Assembly (NCBI RefSeq): GCF_004137255.1
Contig: NZ_SDWT01000001.1
Location: 248,001 to 312,000, forward strand
From: Nocardioides oleivorans
Lineage (GTDB): Bacteria; Actinomycetota; Actinomycetes; Propionibacteriales; Nocardioidaceae
Direction: 5' to 3'
Length of the DNA stretch: 64,000 nucleotides
Positions 52,630 through 61,044 of this stretch are shown in pieces. The notes beneath the pieces are model-generated. The model saw only the letters and a program-made list of their open reading frames with translations. It was not told the DNA's origin and made no database searches. A program made the position numbers and the translations under genes. Each line of letters begins with the position of its first letter. Position 1 is the first letter of the stretch.

Positions 52630-53956
52630 ACGCGTGGGCGAGCTGGTCGGCCGTGAGCGACTCCGCGACCGCGATCGAGACCGGGTGGATCAGCTCCGAG
52701 GCGCGCGGGCCGACGACCACGCCACCGACGACGATCCCGGTGCCGGGTCGGCAGAAGAGCTTCACGAAGCCGTCGCGCACCCCCTGCATCTTGGCGCGGG
52801 CGTTGCCGGCCAGCTGGAGGGTGACGACCTCGGCGGCCATCTCGCCGGAGTCGACGGCCTGCTGCGACCAGCCGACGGTCGCGATCTCGGGCGAGGTGAA
52901 GACGTTGGAGGCGACCTTCTTGAGGTCGAGCGGGGCGACCGCGTCACCGAGGTAGTGCCACATCGCGATGCGGCCCTGCATCGCGGCGACCGAGGCGAGC
53001 ATCAACACACCGGTGCAGTCGCCGGCGGCGTAGATGCCGCGCGCGGAGGTGCGCGAGACCCGGTCGACCTTGATGAAGCCGCCCTCGTCGGTGACGACGC
53101 CGGCCTCCTCGAGGCCGAGGCCCGCGGTGTTGGGGATCGAGCCGAGCGCCAGGATGCAGTGGCTACCGGTGACCGTGCGGCCGTCGGTCAGCGTCACGGT
53201 GACCTGGTCGCCGTCGCGGCTGACCGACTGCATGCGCGAGGTGCCGAGGACGTTCATCCCGCGGCGGGTGAGCACCTCCTCGAGCACGGCGGAGGCGTCG
53301 GCGTCCTCGCCGGGCAGCACCCGGTCGCGGCTGCTGACGAGCGTCACGTCGATGCCCAGCGAGAGGTACGCACTGGCGAACTCCGCACCGGTGACGCCCG
53401 AGCCGACGACGATGAGCTTCTCCGGCACCTCGGTCAGGTCGTAGACCTGCTCCCAGGTGAGGATCCGCTCGCCGTCGGGCTGCGCGCTCGGCAGCGTGCG
53501 GGGCGAGGCGCCGGTCGCCAGGAGGATCGCGTCTGCCTGGATCGTCTCCTCGCCGTCGGCGGTGTCGACCACGACGGTGAGGTCGGGCCCGAGGCGGCCG
53601 CGGCCCGTCACGACGCGTACGTCGTCGCGGGCCAGGCCCGACGCGATGTCGGCCGACTGGTCGGCCGCGAGCTGCTTCACGCGGGCGTTGACCCGCGCGA
53701 GGTCGACCACGATCGATGTGGCGGCGTCGCCCTCGTGGTCGCGGAAGTTGACCCCGAGCTCCTGCGCCGCCGCCATGTCGGTCATCAGCTCGGAGGTGGC
53801 GATGAGGGTCTTGCTCGGCACGCAGTCGGTCAGGACCGCGGATCCGCCCACACCGTCGGTGTCGACGACGGTGACCTCGGCGCCCAGCTGGGCCGCGACG
53901 TGGGCGGCCTCGTAGCCGCCCGGGCCACCGCCGACGATGACGATGCGGTCGGTCAT
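52565..53956 (-). CDS. lpdA: NAD(P)H-quinone dehydrogenase (LpdA-type flavoprotein)
   Basis: 463-aa flavoprotein disulfide-reductase homologue. The FAD GGGPGGY and NAD GSGVTG motifs are present, but the redox-active CxxxxC of lipoamide dehydrogenases is broken: the first Cys is Ala40 and only Cys45 remains (GGSAVLTDCVPSK). Mycobacterial LpdA (Rv3303c) has the same change and reduces quinones rather than lipoamide. The start A base is shared with the stop of the true dihydrolipoyl dehydrogenase gene, so they are translated from one mRNA. Role: NADH/NADPH oxidation with a quinone, possibly oxidative-stress defence. Confidence 0.9.
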   Translation of the reverse strand: MTDRIVIVGGGPGGYEAAHVAAQLGAEVTVVDTDGVGGSAVLTDCVPSKTLIATSELMTDMAAAQELGVNFRDHEGDAATSIVVDLARVNARVKQLAADQSADIASGLARDDVRVVTGRGRLGPDLTVVVDTADGEETIQADAILLATGASPRTLPSAQPDGERILTWEQVYDLTEVPEKLIVVGSGVTGAEFASAYLSLGIDVTLVSSRDRVLPGEDADASAVLEEVLTRRGMNVLGTSRMQSVSRDGDQVTVTLTDGRTVTGSHCILALGSIPNTAGLGLEEAGVVTDEGGFIKVDRVSRTSARGIYAAGDCTGVLMLASVAAMQGRIAMWHYLGDAVAPLDLKKVASNVFTSPEIATVGWSQQAVDSGEMAAEVVTLQLAGNARAKMQGVRDGFVKLFCRPGTGIVVGGVVVGPRASELIHPVSIAVAESLTADQLAHAFTVYPSMSGSIAEAARRLHRV

Positions 53957-55356
53957 CAGAGGTTGATCATGTGGCCGGCGATGCCGTGGATGGCCTCCTT
54001 GACGGCCTCGCCCAGGGTCGGGTGGGCGAAGACGTTGCGACCGACCTCGTCGGCGGTGAGGTCCCACTTCTGGGCCAGCGTCAGCACGGGCAGCAGCTCG
54101 GTGACGTCGGGGCCGATCATGTGGGCGCCGATGATCTCGTTGTGCTCGGCGTCGGCGACGACCTTCACGAAGCCGACCGCCTCGCCCAGGCCCATCGCCT
54201 TGCCGTTGGCGGTGAAGGGGAAGGTCGCGGTCTTGACGTCGTAGCCGCGCTCCCTGGCCTGGGGCTCGCTGTAGCCGAAGGACGCGATCTGCGGCATGCA
54301 GTAGGTCGCGCGGGGCACGAAGTCGTACTCCACCGGCATGGTCTCGGCGCCGTTGATCGTCTCGGCGACCACGATGCCCATCGCCTCGGCGACGTGGGCG
54401 AGCATCAGCTTGCCGGTGCAGTCGCCGATCGCGTAGACGTGGTCGACGTTGGTGCGGCCGTAGTCGTCGATCTCGATGGCGCCGCGCTCGGTCACGTTGA
54501 CGCCGATGGCCTCGAGGCCGAAGCCCTTCACCCGTGGGGCGAAGCCGAAGGCGGCGAGGAACTTGCCGGCCTCGAGCACCTGCTCGTCGCCACCGGCGGC
54601 GGGGGCGACGGTCACCTTCACGCCGGAGCCGGTGTCCTCGACGCGCTTGACCGCGGTGGAGGTCAGCACCTTCACGCCGAGCTTCTTGTAGTGCTTGGCG
54701 AGCTCCTTGGAGATGTCGGGGTCCTCGGTCGGGACCATCCGGTCGAGGAACTCCACGATCGTGACGTCGACGCCGAAGTTGGCCATCACGTAGGCGAACT
54801 CGACGCCGATCGCGCCGGAGCCGCCGATGATGATCGACTCCGGGAGCTGGTCGGTGAGGATCTGCTCCTCGTAGGTCACGACGTGCTCGCTGAGCTCGAC
54901 GCCCGGCACCAGCCGGACGGTCGCGCCGGTGGCGAGGATCAGGTTGTCGAAGGTGTAGCCGGTGGTCTGGCCGTCCTTGGAGACGTCGATCCCGGTCGCG
55001 CTGGTCAGGGTGCCCCAGCCGTCGATCTCGGTGATCTTGTTCTTCTTCATCAGGAAGTGGACGCCCTTGACGATGCCGGCGCTCACGTCGCGGCTGCGCT
55101 TGTGCGTCGGGCCGAAGGACATCGTGGCGTCGCCCTCGATGCCGAACTTGGCCTTCTCGTGCTGGAGCGTGTGCGCCAGCTCGGCGTTCTTGAGGAGAGC
55201 CTTGGACGGGATGCACCCGACGTTGAGGCACACACCTCCCCAGTACTTCTCCTCCACCACGGCCACCTTCTGGCCGAGCTGGGCTGCGCGGATCGCGGCG
55301 ACGTAGCCACCGGGGCCGGCGCCGAGGACGAGGGTGTCGAAGTGCGTGTCGGTCAC
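53956..55356 (-). CDS. lpd: Dihydrolipoyl dehydrogenase (E3)
   Basis: 466-aa E3 component of 2-oxoacid dehydrogenase complexes: re-oxidises dihydrolipoamide with NAD. FAD motif [10 protein letters not shown] at 12-21, redox-active disulfide Cys43-Cys48 ([13 protein letters not shown]), NAD-binding [11 protein letters not shown] and the C-terminal His-Glu catalytic pair in [12 protein letters not shown]. The GTG at 55356 follows a leaderless -10 by 6 nt. First gene of the operon with the quinone-reductase paralogue. Divergent from a gamma-glutamylcyclotransferase-like gene; their -10 elements are only 42 bp apart. Confidence 0.95.
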   Translation of the reverse strand: MTDTHFDTLVLGAGPGGYVAAIRAAQLGQKVAVVEEKYWGGVCLNVGCIPSKALLKNAELAHTLQHEKAKFGIEGDATMSFGPTHKRSRDVSAGIVKGVHFLMKKNKITEIDGWGTLTSATGIDVSKDGQTTGYTFDNLILATGATVRLVPGVELSEHVVTYEEQILTDQLPESIIIGGSGAIGVEFAYVMANFGVDVTIVEFLDRMVPTEDPDISKELAKHYKKLGVKVLTSTAVKRVEDTGSGVKVTVAPAAGGDEQVLEAGKFLAAFGFAPRVKGFGLEAIGVNVTERGAIEIDDYGRTNVDHVYAIGDCTGKLMLAHVAEAMGIVVAETINGAETMPVEYDFVPRATYCMPQIASFGYSEPQARERGYDVKTATFPFTANGKAMGLGEAVGFVKVVADAEHNEIIGAHMIGPDVTELLPVLTLAQKWDLTADEVGRNVFAHPTLGEAVKEAIHGIAGHMINL

Positions 55357-55362
55357 CCCCCC

Positions 55363-55368
55363 AGCCTA
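55363..55368 (-). promoter_or_regulatory. Leaderless -10 element of the lpd-lpdA operon
   Basis: TAGGCT on the minus strand, 6 nt before the GTG at 55356; divergent to the TACCCT element on the other strand. Confidence 0.5.
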
Positions 55369-55410
55369 GTTGTCCGGTGCACGGGACGGACACCAAGGGT
55401 CAGGGCTCGA

Positions 55411-55416
55411 TACCCT
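55411..55416 (+). promoter_or_regulatory. Leaderless -10 element of the gamma-glutamylcyclotransferase gene
   Basis: TACCCT followed by 7 nt and the GTG at 55424. It fixes the start against the ATG at 55370. Confidence 0.5.
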
Positions 55417-55423
55417 GTGGCTC

Positions 55424-55876
55424 GTGACGCTCTACGCCGCCTACGGGACCAACCTCGATCCCGCCCGGATGAGCGAGCGCTGCCCGCACTCGATCCTCCA
55501 CTCCACCGGATGGCTGACGGGCTGGCGACTGACCTTCGGCGGGGAGGAGCACGGCTGGGACGGCGCGCTCTCCACGATCGTCCAGGACCCCTTCGAGCAG
55601 GTCTTCGTGGCGGTCTACGACGTCACCCCCGAGGACGAGCGGGCGCTCGACGGCTGGGAGGCCGCCGACACCGGGCTCTACCGCAAGACCAAGGTCCGGG
55701 TCTCGACCATGACCGGCGAGCTGGTCGTGTGGTCCTACGTCCTCGACGCCTACGAGGGCGGGCTCCCGTCGGCGTCCTACCTCGGCGTGATCTCCGACGC
55801 CGCCGATGCGGCCGGCGCCCCGGAGGACTACGTCGCGGCCCTGCGCCGGCGGTCCTGCAGGTCCACCGGTCTCTGA
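55424..55876 (+). CDS. Gamma-glutamylcyclotransferase-like protein
   Basis: 150-aa protein of the AIG2/GGCT fold. LYAAYGTNLDP at 3-13 is the substrate-phosphate-like cradle motif (YGSN variant). The catalytic Glu of the family should lie in VTPEDERALDGWE near 75-90. Family members cyclise gamma-glutamyl amino acids to oxoproline or act on gamma-glutamylamines; the substrate is open in an organism that probably uses mycothiol rather than glutathione. Followed 29 bp later by the purine nucleoside phosphorylase. Confidence 0.85.
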   Translation: MTLYAAYGTNLDPARMSERCPHSILHSTGWLTGWRLTFGGEEHGWDGALSTIVQDPFEQVFVAVYDVTPEDERALDGWEAADTGLYRKTKVRVSTMTGELVVWSYVLDAYEGGLPSASYLGVISDAADAAGAPEDYVAALRRRSCRSTGL

Positions 55877-55893
55877 CCCCTGCCCCCGACCCA

Positions 55894-55899
55894 TAGAGT
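55894..55899 (+). promoter_or_regulatory. Leaderless -10 element of the purine nucleoside phosphorylase gene
   Basis: TAGAGT followed by 6 nt and the ATG at 55906. Confidence 0.5.
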
Positions 55900-55905
55900 G
55901 CCGCC

Positions 55906-56706
55906 ATGAGCGACCAGACCCCCTACGACCTCGCCCAGGCCGCCGCCGCGAAGCTCGCCGAGCTGACCGGCGTGGAGCGCCACGACATCGCCCTCGTCCT
56001 GGGCTCGGGCTGGCTCCCGGCCGTCGACGCGCTGGGCGAGGCGACCGCCGAGATCGACACCACCGACGTCCCCGGCTTCAGCGCCGCCGCCGTCGCCGGC
56101 CACAGCGGCAAGATCCGCTCGATCAGGAACGGCGACAAGAACCTGCTGGTCTTCCTCTCGCGCACCCACTTCTACGAGGGCAAGGGCGTCGCCGCGGTCG
56201 TCCACCCCATCCGTACGGCGGCCGCCGCCGGCTGCTCGGCCATCGTCCTCACCAACGGGTGCGGCGGCCTCAAGGAGGGCTGGCAGCCCGGCCAGGCCGT
56301 GCTGATCTCCGACCACATCAACCTGACCGGGCACAGCCCGCTGGTCGGTGCGAACTTCGTCGACCTGACCGACCTCTACAGCCCGCGCCTGCGCGCGATG
56401 TGCAAGGAGGTCGACCCGAGCCTCGACGAGGGCGTCTACGTCCAGTTCACCGGCCCCCACTACGAGACCCCCGCCGAGGTCCGGATGGCCGGGATCATGG
56501 GCGGGCACCTCGTCGGCATGAGCACGACGCTCGAGGCGATCGCGGCCCGCGAGGCCGGGATGGAGATCCTCGGCATCAGCCTGGTCACCAACCTCGCCGC
56601 CGGGCTGAGCGGCGAGCCGCTCGACCACTCCGAGGTACTCGAGGCCGGCAAGGCCGCCGCGAGCCGGATGGGCGGCCTGCTCAGCCAGGTCGTCGCCCGG
56701 ATCTGA
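55906..56706 (+). CDS. punA: Purine nucleoside phosphorylase
   Basis: 266-aa trimeric-type purine nucleoside phosphorylase: cleaves (deoxy)inosine and guanosine with phosphate for purine salvage. Seen: VLGSGW phosphate loop near 31-36, HSGKIRS, TNGCGGL, FTGPHYETPAEVRM, MSTTLEAIAAR and SLVTNLAAG, where the Asn selects 6-oxopurines. Followed 16 bp later by a uronate-dehydrogenase-like gene with its own AAGGAG. In mycobacteria the orthologue also lies near lpdA (Rv3307 and Rv3303c). Confidence 0.95.
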   Translation: MSDQTPYDLAQAAAAKLAELTGVERHDIALVLGSGWLPAVDALGEATAEIDTTDVPGFSAAAVAGHSGKIRSIRNGDKNLLVFLSRTHFYEGKGVAAVVHPIRTAAAAGCSAIVLTNGCGGLKEGWQPGQAVLISDHINLTGHSPLVGANFVDLTDLYSPRLRAMCKEVDPSLDEGVYVQFTGPHYETPAEVRMAGIMGGHLVGMSTTLEAIAAREAGMEILGISLVTNLAAGLSGEPLDHSEVLEAGKAAASRMGGLLSQVVARI

Positions 56707-56722
56707 GCGGAAGGAGCTGACG

Positions 56723-57544
56723 ATGCACGTCCTCGTCTCCGGTGCGGCCGGCAGCCTCGGCCGGGTGATCACGGTCGGCCTGGAGGGGCTGGGCCACGAC
56801 GTCGTCGGCCTCGACCTGGTGCCGGCCCCGGAGGGCACCACGTTCCCCTGGTACGAGGCCGACTGCGCCGACGCCGACGCGGTCGAGGCCGTCGTCGCCG
56901 CCCTGACGACCGGGGGCAGGCTCGACGCCGTCGTGCACCTCGCCGGCGCGCCCGAGGAGCTCTCGCTCCCCGACGAGCTCACCTCCCACGTCGTCACGAC
57001 CGCCGCGCTGCTCGACGCGATGGTCGCCCACGACGTGCCGCGGCTGGTCTACGCCTCCTCCAACCACGCCGTCGGCCGCACCCCGCGGGCCTCCGGCGAG
57101 CTCACCGAGGCCGCGCTCCCCCGACCCGACACCTACTACGGCGTGGCCAAGGTCGCCGCCGAGGCGCTGATGCGGCTCTTCGCCGACCGCCACGGCATCG
57201 ACGCCGTCGCGTGCCGGATCGGCTCGTTCCTCGAGGAGCCGGCGAGCGTCCGGGGCCTGTCGACCTGGCTCTCCCACGGCGACGGCCTGCGCATGGTGGA
57301 GGCCGCGCTCACCACGCCCGCCCCCGGCTTCGCCGTCCTCTACGGGATCAGCGCCAACACCCGCGCGTGGTGGGACCTCGAGCCCGGCCGGCGGCTGGGC
57401 TACGAGCCGCAGGACGACGCGGAGGCGTACGTCGACCGGGTGCAGGCCGGCCCCGACGACGAGGCCGAGGCGGAGTTCGTCGGCGGGCCCTTCGCGACCG
57501 CGCAGTTCGTGCGGCCCGCCCTGCGCCCTGGGACGAGCCCTTGA
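56723..57544 (+). CDS. NAD-dependent epimerase/dehydratase, uronate dehydrogenase-like
   Basis: 273-aa extended short-chain dehydrogenase. Rossmann GAAGSLGR at 7-14, SSNHAVG (substrate loop typical of uronate dehydrogenases), catalytic YYGVAKVAAE with Tyr and Lys, and the C-terminal WWDLEPGRRLGYEPQDDAE, which also matches uronate dehydrogenases that oxidise galacturonate or glucuronate to the aldarate lactone. Substrate assignment is a family-level inference. ATG at 56723 follows AAGGAG. Confidence 0.82.
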   Translation: MHVLVSGAAGSLGRVITVGLEGLGHDVVGLDLVPAPEGTTFPWYEADCADADAVEAVVAALTTGGRLDAVVHLAGAPEELSLPDELTSHVVTTAALLDAMVAHDVPRLVYASSNHAVGRTPRASGELTEAALPRPDTYYGVAKVAAEALMRLFADRHGIDAVACRIGSFLEEPASVRGLSTWLSHGDGLRMVEAALTTPAPGFAVLYGISANTRAWWDLEPGRRLGYEPQDDAEAYVDRVQAGPDDEAEAEFVGGPFATAQFVRPALRPGTSP

Positions 57545-57571
57545 CTTGGAGTGCACTCCAAGTCGGACACT
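57541..57571 (+). promoter_or_regulatory. MerR-type promoter with 22-bp palindrome
   Basis: -35 TTGACT (57541-57546), 19-bp spacer and -10 GACACT (57566-57571), then 6 nt and the MerR ATG. A perfect 22-bp palindrome (57543-57564, half-site GACTTGGAGTG) fills the over-long spacer. A 19-bp spacer with a dyad is the hallmark of promoters that MerR proteins untwist. Confidence 0.75.
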
Positions 57572-57577
57572 GGTCGG

Positions 57578-57952
57578 ATGACCAGCCTGACGATCGCCGA
57601 GGCCGCCGAGAAGACCGGGCTCACCGCCCACACGCTGCGCTACTACGAGCGTGACGGCCTGCTGCTCCACGCGGTCGACCGCGCCCCGTCCGGGCACCGC
57701 CGCTACACCGACGCCGACCTCCGCTGGATCGAGATGGTGACCAGGCTCAGGTCCACGGGCATGCCGATCCGCGACGTGCGCCGCTACGCCGAGCTGGTGC
57801 GCACCGGCGACGGCAACGAGGCCGAGCGCCTGGCGCTCCTGCTCGCGCACCGCGAGGTCGTCGAGCGCCAGCTCGCCGAGGTGACCTCCCACCTGCGCGC
57901 GATCGACTACAAGATCGCGCTCTACGAGAACACCCTCGACAAGACCGCCTGA
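57578..57952 (+). CDS. MerR family transcriptional regulator
   Basis: 124-aa MerR regulator. Winged HTH at 4-70 ([25 protein letters not shown]; the wing has [17 protein letters not shown]), then a dimerisation coiled coil (90-120). No Cys-rich metal site, so it is of the NmlR/drug or aldehyde-sensing kind. Start ATG 57578, 6 nt after its -10. It is followed by the aldo/keto reductase gene whose promoter carries a degenerate copy of the same operator, so that enzyme is the expected target. Confidence 0.9.
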   Translation: MTSLTIAEAAEKTGLTAHTLRYYERDGLLLHAVDRAPSGHRRYTDADLRWIEMVTRLRSTGMPIRDVRRYAELVRTGDGNEAERLALLLAHREVVERQLAEVTSHLRAIDYKIALYENTLDKTA

Positions 57953-57958
57953 CCGGGC

Positions 57959-57989
57959 TTGACTTCGAGCGCACTCCAAGGAGTTGTGT
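57959..57989 (+). promoter_or_regulatory. MerR-type promoter of the aldo/keto reductase gene
   Basis: -35 TTGACT (57959-57964), 19-bp spacer and TTGTGT (57984-57989), 7 nt before the ATG at 57997. Bases 57961-57982 match the MerR palindrome at 18 of 22 positions; the right half GCACTCCAAG is intact and the left half is altered. Confidence 0.65.
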
Positions 57990-57996
57990 GGGTGCC

Positions 57997-59004
<1,008 letters not shown>

Positions 59005-59027
59005 TAGGTCTGACCGACCCGCGAGGG

Positions 59028-60344
59028 TCAGGTGGCGGCGATGCCGACCTGGCCCTCGCGGAAGGCGTCGACGAAGAGGGCGTGGTCGGCGCGGACCCGC
59101 TCGGCGTACGCGATCCCCCAGTCGCACAGCCACGTGACGAAGTCGTTGCGCCGCCCCTCGAGCGAGCGGGCGATCGCCTCCTCGACCTGGAAGTCGACGA
59201 GGTCCTGCTGGCTGTCCTCGTCGGAGGCGCAGTGGATCTTCGCGGTGGCCCGGCCGAGCAGGTCGACGACCGACCTCATGTCGGCGGGCTCGTTGATCTC
59301 CGACCAGTCGAGGTCGACCTCGTAGGGCGAGACCTCGGAGACGACGTAGCCGACCCCGCCGATGCGGGTGTGACCGAGCAGCGGGTCGGTGTGGACCTGG
59401 AGCGCGCGCTGGCTGACGACGGTGCGGTGGCCCTCGTGGTCGAAGTACGCATCGACCTCGCTGGTGTCGACGAAGCGGCTCAGCGCCGGGACGTTGGCCT
59501 GCTTCATGCTCAGCACCACGTCGTTGTCGAGCGCCTGGCTGTAGCCCTCGACCAGGACGCTGTAGGCCGGCAGCCCGGCGCTGCCGATCCCGAAGCCCGA
59601 CTTCCCGACGACGTCGCGCAGCTCGTAGAAGAGTGCGCGGTCGAAGCGCTTCGACTGCGGGATGGTGTCGAGGTAGGCCCGGAACGCCGCGACCACCTCG
59701 GCCCGCTCCTCGCGCGGCAGCCGCCGCGTGGAGGCGTCCTCGGCGAACCGGCGCCGGCCGTCCTTCAGCGTCGTCATGCCGTCGAGCAGGTCGGCCCGAC
59801 GCATCGTGCGTGCCACGGTGAGCGCGGTGAGCACCGGGCCCTCGGCGGTGTCGAGGGTGAGCTCGAAGTCGTCGTCGGTGTCGGAGGCGACGTAGTGGTT
59901 GACCTGGGCCAGGTAGGAGCGGACGTAGCGCGCGACGAGCTTGCGGACCGCGTCCTCGGGCAGCGCCTTCTGCCACGCCACGAGGGCCAGGCTCGCAGCG
60001 AAGCGCTGGAGGTCCCACGTGAAGCGACCGACGTAGGCCTCGTCGAAGTCGTTGATGTCGAAGACCAGCCGGCCGTCGGAGTTCAGGTAGGTCCCGAAGT
60101 TCTCGACGTGCAGGTCCCCGTGGATCCAGATCCGCTCGGCGCCGTGCTGCGCCCAGTCGTGCGCATCGGGCTCGGAGGTGACGTCGTGGAAGAACAGGCA
60201 CGCGGTGCCGCGGTAGAAGGCGTGCGGGTCGCGCGCCATCTTGCGGTACTTCGCCCGGAACGCGGCCGGGTCGGCGCGCATGAGGGGCGCGAAGGCGTCG
60301 CGCAACACCTCGACGATGACGGTCGTGCGATCAGTGGCTGCCAT
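59028..60344 (-). CDS. DUF2252 family protein (protein kinase-like fold)
   Basis: 438-aa protein of the uncharacterised DUF2252 family. Two motifs look like the active site of aminoglycoside phosphotransferase-type kinases: IWIHGDLHVENFG (His75, Asp77 and Asn82, catalytic-loop pattern) and VFDINDFDEA (Asp96 to Asp101, metal-binding Asp-Phe-Asp pattern). The remainder is helical. Substrate unknown. ATG at 60344 follows a -10 by 6 nt. Convergent with the aldo/keto reductase gene, divergent from tpx; not obviously linked to either. Confidence 0.82.
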   Translation of the reverse strand: MAATDRTTVIVEVLRDAFAPLMRADPAAFRAKYRKMARDPHAFYRGTACLFFHDVTSEPDAHDWAQHGAERIWIHGDLHVENFGTYLNSDGRLVFDINDFDEAYVGRFTWDLQRFAASLALVAWQKALPEDAVRKLVARYVRSYLAQVNHYVASDTDDDFELTLDTAEGPVLTALTVARTMRRADLLDGMTTLKDGRRRFAEDASTRRLPREERAEVVAAFRAYLDTIPQSKRFDRALFYELRDVVGKSGFGIGSAGLPAYSVLVEGYSQALDNDVVLSMKQANVPALSRFVDTSEVDAYFDHEGHRTVVSQRALQVHTDPLLGHTRIGGVGYVVSEVSPYEVDLDWSEINEPADMRSVVDLLGRATAKIHCASDEDSQQDLVDFQVEEAIARSLEGRRNDFVTWLCDWGIAYAERVRADHALFVDAFREGQVGIAAT

Positions 60345-60350
60345 CTCGCC

Positions 60351-60356
60351 ACCCTA
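60351..60356 (-). promoter_or_regulatory. Leaderless -10 element of the DUF2252 gene
   Basis: TAGGGT on the minus strand, 6 nt before the ATG at 60344; divergent from the tpx promoter 31 bp away. Confidence 0.5.
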
Positions 60357-60386
60357 GATCGGGTCCGGTCGCTGGCAGCCGGCCAC

Positions 60387-60392
60387 TACGTT
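60387..60392 (+). promoter_or_regulatory. Leaderless -10 element of tpx
   Basis: TACGTT followed by 6 nt and the ATG at 60399. Confidence 0.5.
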
Positions 60393-60398
60393 GGGCAC

Positions 60399-60896
60399 AT
60401 GGCAACCACTCTTCTGGGCGACAACACCATCTCCACCGTGGGCGAGCTCCCCGCGGTCGGCTCCAAGGCTCCGGGCTTCGACCTGGTCGACGCGAAGTTC
60501 GGTGCGCTCACCGACGCCGACGTCGCGGGCAAGCGCGTGGTCCTCAACATCTTCCCGAGCATCGACACCGGCGTGTGCCAGGCGAGCGTGAAGAAGTTCA
60601 ACGAGCTCGCCTCGGGCCTGGAGAACACCGCGGTCGTCTGCGTCTCGCGCGACCTCCCCTTCGCCCAGGCCCGCTTCTGCGGCGCGGAGGGCATCGACGC
60701 CGTCCTCGTCGGCTCGGCGTTCCGCTCCTCCTTCGGCCAAGACTACGGCGTCGCGATCGACGGCGGCGGCTGGGACAGCCTCTTCGCCCGCGCCGTCGTC
60801 GTGCTGGACACCGACGGCACCGTGCTCCACACCCAGCTGACCGACGCCGTCGGCCACGAGCCCGACTACGACGCGGCGGTCGCCGCCCTGGGCTGA
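60399..60896 (+). CDS. tpx: Thiol peroxidase (Tpx, atypical 2-Cys peroxiredoxin)
   Basis: 165-aa peroxiredoxin that reduces peroxides. Peroxidatic Cys60 in PSIDTGVCQAS and resolving Cys94 in ARFCGAEGI match E. coli Tpx Cys61/Cys95 spacing; regenerated by thioredoxin. The C-terminal half contains FRSSFGQDYGVAI. The in-frame reading frame extends far upstream through antisense sequence and is rejected; ATG 60399 with its -10 is the start. A 15-bp hairpin follows the gene. Confidence 0.96.
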   Translation: MATTLLGDNTISTVGELPAVGSKAPGFDLVDAKFGALTDADVAGKRVVLNIFPSIDTGVCQASVKKFNELASGLENTAVVCVSRDLPFAQARFCGAEGIDAVLVGSAFRSSFGQDYGVAIDGGGWDSLFARAVVVLDTDGTVLHTQLTDAVGHEPDYDAAVAALG

Positions 60897-60916
60897 CCTC
60901 CCCCAGCGCGCTCGCG

Positions 60917-60950
60917 TGTGGCCGCGACCCCTTCCGGGGTCGCGGCCACA
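60917..60950 (+). terminator. Intrinsic-type hairpin after tpx
   Basis: Perfect 15-bp stem (arm TGTGGCCGCGACCCC, 60917-60931) with TTCC loop. It is the strongest hairpin in the window, 20 bp after the tpx stop, and insulates the haem operon. Confidence 0.8.
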
Positions 60951-60998
60951 CCCATGTCCGGCTGCGGCTGGTGGGCAGGGATGACGACCGACCAGAAA

Positions 60999-61037
60999 TA
61001 AGGTTAGGCTTCACTTACTAAGGTAAGCCTCACCAAA
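60999..61037 (+). promoter_or_regulatory. Tandem IdeR/DtxR iron boxes before hmuTUV
   Basis: Two 19-bp elements (60999-61017 and 61019-61037), offset by 20 bp, each match the IdeR/DtxR consensus TTAGGTTAGGCTAACCTAA at 14 of 19 positions; cores AGGTTAGGCT and AAGGTAAGCCT. The second overlaps the ribosome-binding region (AAAGG, 61035-61039) of hmuT. IdeR with ferrous iron would repress, so the operon is induced by iron starvation. Confidence 0.75.
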
Positions 61038-61044
61038 GGTTGGC

